Below are positions 1 to 6,023 of a DNA stretch of 6,625 bases, piece by piece. Numbering within the stretch: position 1 is the stretch's first letter; the number at the start of each line of letters is the position of its first letter. Source of the stretch: a bacterium (GTDB taxonomy: Bacteria > Ratteibacteria > UBA8468); the NCBI GenBank assembly GCA_030630065.1, contig DAOVNU010000044.1, forward strand, positions 1 through 6,625, read 5' to 3'. The notes beneath the pieces are model-generated. The model searched no databases. It was not told where the DNA came from and was given only the letters and a program-made list of their open reading frames with translations. The translations under genes were made by a program, and so were the position numbers.

Positions 1-1076
<1,076 letters not shown>

Positions 1077-1111
1077 AATTTAACAGTTGACCTCGCAATA
1101 CACCTCTCCAA

Positions 1112-1124
1112 TTTTCAAAGAACA
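1112..1124 (-). promoter_or_regulatory. boxA antitermination element in the rRNA leader
   Basis: On the minus strand this reads TGTTCTTTGAAAA, close to the bacterial rrn boxA consensus (TGYTCTTTRAMA). It sits between the downstream rRNA promoter and the 16S 5' end, about 36 nt before the mature RNA, which is where boxA is expected. In known rrn operons boxA RNA binds NusB-NusE and helps RNA polymerase resist Rho while making untranslated rRNA. The function here is inferred from the match and the position. Confidence 0.75.
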
Positions 1125-1143
1125 ATTTTTTATTTCAATTATA

Positions 1144-1171
1144 AGTATACCTCAAAAAATTCTGTTGTCAA
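1144..1171 (-). promoter_or_regulatory. rRNA promoter P2 (sigma70-type)
   Basis: On the minus strand a perfect -35 TTGACA (1171-1166) is followed, 16 nt later, by a -10 TATACT (1149-1144). The predicted start is near 1137, giving a leader of about 60 nt that includes boxA. A second -10-like TATAAT lies at 1143-1138, but it would be 22 nt from the -35 and is less likely. The 28-bp core matches the upstream promoter P1 at 21 of 28 positions, so the two look like a duplication. Confidence 0.7.
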
Positions 1172-1181
1172 ATTTCTGTAT

Positions 1182-1209
1182 ATCATACCATAAAAAAAAT
1201 TGTTGTCAA
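1182..1209 (-). promoter_or_regulatory. rRNA promoter P1 (sigma70-type, extended -10)
   Basis: On the minus strand a perfect -35 TTGACA (1209-1204) is followed 16 nt later by TATGAT (1187-1182), preceded by TGG, which makes an extended -10 (TGnTATGAT). The start would be near 1175, just upstream of the P2 -35 box; the two promoters are offset by 38 bp. Tandem P1/P2 promoters are common in front of rrn operons. Its -35 box overlaps the mnmE -35 box on the other strand. Confidence 0.7.
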
Positions 1210-1232
1210 CTATTTCTTAAAGATGATATAAT
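1203..1232 (+). promoter_or_regulatory. mnmE promoter (sigma70-type, extended -10)
   Basis: On the plus strand, -35 TTGTCA (1203-1208) and a consensus -10 TATAAT (1227-1232) are separated by 18 nt. TGA just before the -10 makes a full extended -10 (TGnTATAAT). Transcription should begin around 1239-1241, immediately before the mnmE ATG at 1242, so the mRNA would have almost no 5' leader. The -35 box shares 5 bp with the P1 -35 on the opposite strand. Confidence 0.75.
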
Positions 1233-1241
1233 AATCAACAA

Positions 1242-2624
1242 ATGAAAAAAGGAAGCGACACAATCTGCGCCATCTCCACACCGTTAGGGGTAAGCGGTAT
1301 TGGCATTATTCGTCTGTCAGGTCCCTTAACCTATAAAATTCTCAGCAAAATCTTTGTCAACAAAAAGAAAAAAAGGGCTTCTTCTTTTCCCAGCCACTCG
1401 GTTCACTATGGTCACATCGTCAGTAATGGCACAGTTATTGACGAGGTGCTTCTCACAATTATGCGTTCACCCAAAAGTTATACCAGGGAGAATATGGCGG
1501 AGATTGGCTGTCACGGAGGTCTTCTTTCCTTAAAGAAGGTTCTGCATCTGTGCTTAAAACAAGGTTGTCGGTTGGCAACCCCCGGTGAATTTACCAGAAG
1601 AGCATTCCTCAATGGCAGGATAGATTTGACTCAGGCAGAGGCGGTAATCGATATCATCAATTCAAAAACGGAGAGAGGTTTGGAAACATCTCTTTTACAA
1701 TTAAAGGGTTACCTTTCACAAGAAATTAAAAATCTCAGAAAAACAATCGTTTCCCTTTTAGCAAAGATTGAGGTTTCCCTTGATTTTGCCGAGGAGGACC
1801 TAAAATTTATCACTTATCATCAGGTTAAAAGAGGTCTTAAAAAAATAGAGAAGCGAGTGGAGGAATTACTTCGGAGAGCACAGGCAGGCAGAATTATCAA
1901 TCAAGGTATCAATACCGCAATTCTCGGGCGGACTAACGTTGGGAAATCAAGTTTACTGAATGCGTTTCTCGGAGAAAACCGGGCAATTGTCACCAGAATT
2001 CCGGGAACGACAAGAGATACAATTGAGGAAACGATAAATTTAAAAGGAATCCCTTTGAAAATCATTGATACTGCGGGAATCAGAAGGACAAGGAAATCCA
2101 TTGAAATAGAAGGAGTAAGAAGAAGCAAGGAATGGATGAAAAAAGCTGACCTTGTCCTGCTGGTTTTGGATGGCAACAGGACTATTTCCCGGGATGATTT
2201 AGAATTAATTAAAGAAGCCGGGGAAACAAAATCGGTTTTTATTCTTAACAAAATTGACCTTCCTCTAAAGCTCGATCTTAATGAGTTAAAAAAACATACC
2301 AACGGAAAAAAGATTGCTAAGATTTCCGCTACAAAAAGGATTGGTCTGGAAAACCTGGAAAGAATAATTTATAATCTTATCCGGGAAGGAAAGATTTACT
2401 GTTCTGACCAGGCCTTAATTATTAATTCTCGCCATCAAGAACTGCTCTGGGATGTGAAAAAAAATATTAAGGATGCTCTGGGCTCTATTTGTCGGAAGGA
2501 ATCTCTGGAATTCATTGTCTTAGATTTAAGGGAGGGGTTAAAGAATATTGACAGAATAGTAGGAAAAAACATTTCTGAAGAGGTGCTTGACGAAATCTTC
2601 TCCCATTTCTGTGTTGGTAAATAG
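1242..2624 (+). CDS. mnmE: tRNA uridine-5-carboxymethylaminomethyl(34) synthesis GTPase MnmE (TrmE)
   Basis: MnmE is a cytoplasmic, potassium-dependent GTPase. With MnmG it builds the carboxymethylaminomethyl-type group on wobble uridine 34 of several tRNAs. The 460-residue product is complete (E. coli 454). The N-terminal tetrahydrofolate-binding domain starts DTICAISTPLGVSGIGIIRLSG-like at residue 6, and a central helical region contains NGRIDLTQAEA (about 124-134). The G domain shows all GTPase motifs: P-loop GRTNVGKS (229-236), the K-loop/G2 segment TRIPGTTRDT (251-260), DTAG (276-279), NKID (336-339) and SAT (362-364). The protein ends in FCVGK, the family's C-terminal FCIGK-type motif with its essential cysteine (Cys457). 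The ATG is the natural start because the conserved DTI follows within a few codons. No Shine-Dalgarno sequence precedes it, and the promoter -10 ends only 9 nt upstream, so it looks leaderless. mnmG is not in the window. The gene ends 1 bp from the convergent oxidoreductase beta gene. Confidence 0.98.
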   Translation: MKKGSDTICAISTPLGVSGIGIIRLSGPLTYKILSKIFVNKKKKRASSFPSHSVHYGHIVSNGTVIDEVLLTIMRSPKSYTRENMAEIGCHGGLLSLKKVLHLCLKQGCRLATPGEFTRRAFLNGRIDLTQAEAVIDIINSKTERGLETSLLQLKGYLSQEIKNLRKTIVSLLAKIEVSLDFAEEDLKFITYHQVKRGLKKIEKRVEELLRRAQAGRIINQGINTAILGRTNVGKSSLLNAFLGENRAIVTRIPGTTRDTIEETINLKGIPLKIIDTAGIRRTRKSIEIEGVRRSKEWMKKADLVLLVLDGNRTISRDDLELIKEAGETKSVFILNKIDLPLKLDLNELKKHTNGKKIAKISATKRIGLENLERIIYNLIREGKIYCSDQALIINSRHQELLWDVKKNIKDALGSICRKESLEFIVLDLREGLKNIDRIVGKNISEEVLDEIFSHFCVGK

Positions 2625-2625
2625 A

Positions 2626-3363
2626 TTATGTTTTATCCTTAACTACTCCCAGGGGGAAGGTTAAAGTCATTTTTTCCTTAATCCATCTCAGCGATTCTTG
2701 CGGAGATAAACCCCAGTTAATTGGGCAGGGAGAAAGAAGTTCCACCAGAGAAAACCCCTTTTTTTCCAATTGATTACGGAATGATTTTTTAATTGCCTGT
2801 TTGCTCTTTAAAATATGAGGAACCGAATCAAGTGCAACCCGTTCCAGATAGGTTGTTCCCTCCAAGGAAGATAAAAGTTCGCAAACTTTAATGGGGTAAC
2901 CATCCGATTGTGAGTTTCTTCCCTTTCTGGTAGTGGTTGTCTTCTGATTGAGAATGGTTGTTGGCGCCATCTGCCCCTTGGTCATTCCATAGACAGCATT
3001 GTTAATAAAAATTACGGTGATATTTTCCCCGCGGTTAGCCGCATGCACGATTTCCGCCGTTCCGATAGCGGCAATGTCCCCGTCTCCTTGATAGGTAAAG
3101 ACAATTTTATCCGGATGGACTCGTTTGATGCCGGTGGCAACCGCCGGCGGTCGTCCATGAGCAGCTTCCGTCACATCAAAGTTCCAGTAATCATAAGCCA
3201 GCACGGCGCACCCTACCGGGGCAATCCCGATGGTCTTTTCTCTGATTTTCAGTTCGTCAATTACCTCTGCAATCAATCTATGGGCAATGCCATGACCACA
3301 GCCAGGACAATAGATTGTTTTCTCTGTAGTTAAACTTTTTGGTCTGCCAAATACCTTTTTCAT
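2626..3363 (-). CDS. 2-oxoacid:ferredoxin oxidoreductase, beta (TPP-binding) subunit, Vor/Kor type
   Basis: This is the thiamine-pyrophosphate subunit of an oxygen-sensitive enzyme that oxidatively decarboxylates a 2-oxoacid to its acyl-CoA and passes electrons to ferredoxin. The 245 residues match a stand-alone beta subunit. CPGCGHG (19-25) is the family's N-terminal signature. Cys19, Cys22, Cys52 (in PVGCAV) and Cys213 (in SPCPINWG) are in the positions that bind the [4Fe-4S] cluster in crystallised two-subunit enzymes. The TPP motif runs from GDGD (93-96) to NN (121-122), followed by YGMTKGQ (125-131). Its ATG overlaps the alpha-subunit stop (ATGA), with only a purine-rich AAGAAAAG upstream, so translation is probably coupled. 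No gamma-subunit gene follows; mnmE begins its antisense 1 bp after the stop. The substrate is not certain: the partner resembles VorB (branched-chain 2-oxoacids), but 2-oxoglutarate or another oxoacid is possible. Confidence 0.93.
   Translation of the reverse strand: MKKVFGRPKSLTTEKTIYCPGCGHGIAHRLIAEVIDELKIREKTIGIAPVGCAVLAYDYWNFDVTEAAHGRPPAVATGIKRVHPDKIVFTYQGDGDIAAIGTAEIVHAANRGENITVIFINNAVYGMTKGQMAPTTILNQKTTTTRKGRNSQSDGYPIKVCELLSSLEGTTYLERVALDSVPHILKSKQAIKKSFRNQLEKKGFSLVELLSPCPINWGLSPQESLRWIKEKMTLTFPLGVVKDKT
2637..2675 (+). terminator. Possible weak terminator for mnmE inside the convergent gene's 3' end
   Basis: Downstream of the mnmE stop, TTAAC (2639-2643) can pair with GTTAA (2660-2664), and TCCC (2647-2650) with GGGA (2654-2657), around a 3-nt AGG loop. 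Unpaired bases separate the two stems. Six T residues follow at 2670-2675, but 5 nt after the stem, so this is a poor match to a classic intrinsic terminator. It lies in the C-terminal codons of the beta-subunit gene. No alternative terminator is visible for either convergent gene. Confidence 0.25.
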
Positions 3364-4403
3364 CTTTTCTTTACTTCTTTAAGAATTTCTTTTGGCGTAG
3401 GAACTCCTCCGCCGGGACGGCCGTAGAAGGAAATTTTTGCTTTATTCCCAATGGCAATTTTTACGTCATCAAACATCTGTCCTAAATTCATCTCTACCAC
3501 TAAAAATTTTTTTCCTTTTTCGGCAAGCTTTTCCAATGCCTTATAAGGAAATGGCCACAAACTAATTGGTCGAAAAAGCCCCAATTTCATACCCTCTTTT
3601 CTTCCCTCCATAACTGCTCCCATAGCAATTCTGGCACAACTTCCATAAGCCACCAAGAAAAAGTTACTATCTGCACCATAGTAAGTTTCGTAACGAATTT
3701 CCCTTTCCTCTATTTTTTTATATTTTGCGGCTAATTTCCAGTTATGGGTTTCTAATACACCCGGCGTAAGATAAAGAGACCTGATGAAATTAGGTTTTCT
3801 CCCTTTACAACCGGTAAGCGCCCAGGGTTTTTTGGGTAATCTTTTTTTTATTTTTTTTAGTTTTACCGGCTCCATCACCTGGGCCAGGATTGCATCTCCT
3901 AAAATGAGTGCGGGATTGCGGTATTTATCGGCTAAATCAAAGGCAAGATAAGTCAGGTCAAAAAGTTCCTGGATTGAGGAAGGTCCAAAGGCAATGGTTC
4001 GGTAATCACCATGTCCTCCTCCACGCGTGGCCTGGAAATAATCGGATTGACTGGGGGTAATGTTCCCCAGGCCAGGACCGGCTCTATTCATATTGATAAT
4101 TACTGCCGGCAGTTCGCAGCCCGCAAGATATGAGATTCCCTCCTGTTTCAACGAGATACCCGGGGAAGAGGAAGAGGTCATTGCCCTGGCACCGGCGAGC
4201 GAGGCCCCAAAAACCATATTGATTGCCGCTAATTCACTTTCCGATTGAATGAAGGTTCCACCCACTTCTCTCATTCGCCAACTCATATATTCGGTAAGTT
4301 GATTCTGCGGGGTAATTGGATAACCAAAGTAATAACGGCATCCCGCTCGAATTGCCGCTTCTCCCACCGCCTCATTTCCGCTAATTAAAACCTTCTTTAT
4401 CAT
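3360..4403 (-). CDS. vorB: 2-oxoacid:ferredoxin oxidoreductase, alpha subunit, VorB-like
   Basis: This 347-residue protein is the alpha subunit, combining the pyrimidine-binding TPP domain and the following transketolase C-terminal-like domain. Visible motifs are NEAVGEAAIRAG (10-21), YPITPQ (28-33), the conserved glutamates in QSESE (53-57), TSSSSPGISL (76-85) and NRAGPGLGNITPSQ-type sequence (106-119). RPISLWPFP (278-286) and VEMNLGQM (303-310) follow in the second domain. Length and motif order resemble archaeal and bacterial VorB (ketoisovalerate ferredoxin oxidoreductase), hence the symbol, but substrate choice in this family cannot be read reliably from sequence; KorA is the main alternative. 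There is no fused gamma or ferredoxin domain. Two A8 tracts sit in the Lys-rich linker near residues 181-188. The ATG at 4403 has no Shine-Dalgarno sequence; a possible promoter lies just upstream. It overlaps the beta gene by 4 nt, so the two form one unit. Confidence 0.93.
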   Translation of the reverse strand: MIKKVLISGNEAVGEAAIRAGCRYYFGYPITPQNQLTEYMSWRMREVGGTFIQSESELAAINMVFGASLAGARAMTSSSSPGISLKQEGISYLAGCELPAVIINMNRAGPGLGNITPSQSDYFQATRGGGHGDYRTIAFGPSSIQELFDLTYLAFDLADKYRNPALILGDAILAQVMEPVKLKKIKKRLPKKPWALTGCKGRKPNFIRSLYLTPGVLETHNWKLAAKYKKIEEREIRYETYYGADSNFFLVAYGSCARIAMGAVMEGRKEGMKLGLFRPISLWPFPYKALEKLAEKGKKFLVVEMNLGQMFDDVKIAIGNKAKISFYGRPGGGVPTPKEILKEVKKR

Positions 4404-4415
4404 GTAATTACTATT

Positions 4416-4444
4416 ATTTTACTACAGATTAGTACAAATTTCCA
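4416..4444 (-). promoter_or_regulatory. Candidate promoter for the oxidoreductase alpha-beta unit
   Basis: On the minus strand TGGAAA (4444-4439, 4 of 6 to TTGACA) and TAAAAT (4421-4416, 5 of 6 to TATAAT) are separated by 17 nt. An alternative pair is TTGTAC (4437-4432) and TAATAG (4416-4411) with 15 nt. Either would start transcription within a few bases of the ATG at 4403. The match is modest, and AT-rich intergenic DNA gives such pairs by chance. The gene could instead be read through from the acyltransferase. Confidence 0.3.
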
Positions 4445-4460
4445 CAGACAACAGTGTAAC

Positions 4461-4537
4461 TGTCATTGCGAGGAGCGATAGCGACGTGGCAATCTCTTTA
4501 AGATTCCTCACTTTGTTCGGAATGGCACTTCGTGCCA
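4461..4537. repeat. REP-like imperfect palindromic intergenic repeat
   Basis: The segment opens TGTCATTGCGAGGAGCGA and continues to GCAATCT. From memory, this wording matches a family of dispersed palindromic repeats found between genes in many unrelated bacteria. The ends TGTCATT (4461-4467) and AATGGCA (4521-4527) are complementary with one G-U pair. AATCT (4491-4495) and AGATT (4501-4505) form a perfect tip stem around a 5-nt loop. A further perfect hairpin, TGGCAC-TTC-GTGCCA, follows at 4523-4537. The right boundary is uncertain. The element overlaps the stop codon and last nine codons of the acyltransferase gene. Only one copy is in the window, so dispersal cannot be shown here. Confidence 0.6.
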
Positions 4538-5401
4538 GATTGGTTGAAAATTGAGCCATTGAGAGAGATGAGCGGAGATATGTTTTTCCACTGCACCCAA
4601 TGCTCGCCGCGCTATTCTCTCCAAATCTTTTTCTTTATTTCCGGTTATGGTTGGCAGGATAGGTGGCTCAAAGATGAGAAGAAATTTTCCTCCCTTTATT
4701 CTGGTTAAAAAACCCGGGATAATAGGACAGTTCATTTTAAGGGCTAAAGCTGCTGGCCCCTTAGGAACTCTGGTTTTCTTTCCGAAAAACTCTATTTCTA
4801 TTCCTCGCTCACCAATTAATCTGTCTCCCAGGAGCGCTACTATTTCATTTCTCTTTAAGGCCTGGATGATTTTTTTCATTCCTCCCCCCCAGGGAATAAC
4901 CTTTACTCCTTGATGCTCCCGTCTTTCTACGAAGATTCTGTCTGCTCTTCGCTTTTTGTGGGGGAGGGCTATTGCACTTAGCGGATAACCTAAAAGACTG
5001 GTAACAACACCGCCCAATTCCCAGTTACCAAGATGAGCGGTGATGCTAATTACTCCTTTTCCGTAGTTGAATGCCTGGTCAAGATACTGTCTTCCCTCTA
5101 TCGTCACAAATTTTCCGAGATTGTTCTTATTAATTTTAGGAAGAAAAGCAAATTCGGTGGCATGCATTGCGAAATTATAGAATATTTCCTTAACATATTT
5201 TTTCACCAAGTACCTATCCGGGGGTTTTTCGCTGAACTGTTCCTGAAAGGTTAATACCTGTCTGACATTACTCCTTACCCCTTCCTTTGTCTTTTTTTTG
5301 AATAGATAGTGCATCTCTGCAACTCGTCTAGCAATAAAGTAATTGAGTTTTAAAGGAAAATGCATCCCCAAAAAACAGCATAAACGGTATAAAAAAACCA
5401 T
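4508..5401 (-). CDS. LpxL/HtrB-family lipid A (lysophospholipid) acyltransferase
   Basis: The 297-residue product belongs to the lipid A late acyltransferase family, inner-membrane enzymes that add a secondary acyl chain to lipid A precursors in diderm bacteria. The catalytic HX4E motif is seen as HLGNWE (His123-Glu128). GVISITAHLGNWELGG is flanked by strands typical of the fold. LGDRL (191-195) stands where many members have a D-Q or D-R pair, and PKGPAALAL (213-221) is the usual glycine/proline-rich substrate loop. QWLNFQPIW (281-289) matches the family's C-terminal QWxWxHxRW-type motif. A hydrophobic N-terminus (about 2-24) would anchor it to the membrane. No strong Kdo2-lipid A specificity can be read, so it could also act on another glycolipid. 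The ATG is 21 nt after the recR stop, with AAAGGG close upstream. The last nine codons (289-297) and the stop are made of a palindromic repeat. Confidence 0.9.
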   Translation of the reverse strand: MVFLYRLCCFLGMHFPLKLNYFIARRVAEMHYLFKKKTKEGVRSNVRQVLTFQEQFSEKPPDRYLVKKYVKEIFYNFAMHATEFAFLPKINKNNLGKFVTIEGRQYLDQAFNYGKGVISITAHLGNWELGGVVTSLLGYPLSAIALPHKKRRADRIFVERREHQGVKVIPWGGGMKKIIQALKRNEIVALLGDRLIGERGIEIEFFGKKTRVPKGPAALALKMNCPIIPGFLTRIKGGKFLLIFEPPILPTITGNKEKDLERIARRALGAVEKHISAHLSQWLNFQPIWHEVPFRTK

Positions 5402-5422
5402 ATTCCCTTTTTTTCTCAGAAA

Positions 5423-6022
5423 CTACCCGAGTTTTCTTCTTCCTTCCATTGCCTGTGTCAATGTGAATTGGTCAGTATTACCAATGCTACTACCCAGAGG
5501 GAGACCATGAGCAATGCGGCTGTGAGGAACGTTCAGGGATTTAAGCAGTTTGGAAAGATAGAGAGCGGTAGTTTCTCCTTCCGTGTCCGTATTTGTAGCG
5601 ATGATAACCTCTCTTGGTTCGTCCATTTTTAGCCGTTCCACTAATTCCTTGATTTTGAGAGTATCCGGACCAATTCCTTCCAAAGGTGAAATCTTTCCCC
5701 CTAAAACGTGATAAAGACCATTGTAGTCAGTTTTTTCCAGGGTGGTAACATCGCAAAATTCCTCTACAACGCAGATTAGTTTTCTATCTCTTTTTTCATC
5801 GCTGCAGATGGCGCATGGCTCATTTTCCGTGATGTTGTTGCAAATTGAGCAGGATTTTATTCTTCCTTTAAGATTGAGAATTGCCTCGCCAAGCGTTTTG
5901 TTTTCTTCTTGCTGAGAGTTGAGGAGGTGGAAAGTAAGTCGTTCTGCACCTCTCTGCCCAATCGTAGGGAGTTTTTTTAAAGAATCGATTAACTCCTCCA
6001 GTGGTTTTGGATATAATGCCAT
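5423..6022 (-). CDS. recR: Recombination mediator protein RecR
   Basis: RecR works with RecO (and RecF) to load RecA onto SSB-coated single-stranded DNA during gap repair. The chosen ATG gives 199 residues (E. coli 201). Domains are in the expected order: an N-terminal helix-hairpin-helix with LPTIGQRGAERL (18-29), a zinc finger with Cys58, Cys61, Cys70 and Cys73 (CSIC...CAIC), and a Toprim domain from about 81. The Toprim part includes LICVVEE (82-88) and ATNTDTEGETTALYL (142-156), where most RecR proteins have ATNPTVEGE-type sequence. RIAHGLPLG (169-177) and EGRRKLG close the protein. A TTG at 6046 in the same frame would add eight residues inside dnaX. The ATG at 6022 is preferred because it restores the conserved N-terminus and sits one base after the dnaX stop, with GGAAAG 10 nt upstream. 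It is probably cotranscribed and coupled with dnaX. Confidence 0.97.
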   Translation of the reverse strand: MALYPKPLEELIDSLKKLPTIGQRGAERLTFHLLNSQQEENKTLGEAILNLKGRIKSCSICNNITENEPCAICSDEKRDRKLICVVEEFCDVTTLEKTDYNGLYHVLGGKISPLEGIGPDTLKIKELVERLKMDEPREVIIATNTDTEGETTALYLSKLLKSLNVPHSRIAHGLPLGSSIGNTDQFTLTQAMEGRRKLG

Positions 6023-6023
6023 T

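Noticed and set aside
1901..2302. 133-codon minus-strand open frame
   Set aside because: It is the antisense shadow of the MnmE GTPase domain, whose motifs are all intact on the plus strand.
3043..5254. Several plus-strand open frames of 62-96 codons
   Set aside because: Each lies opposite a well-supported minus-strand gene (oxidoreductase subunits, acyltransferase) and has no domain or start signal of its own.
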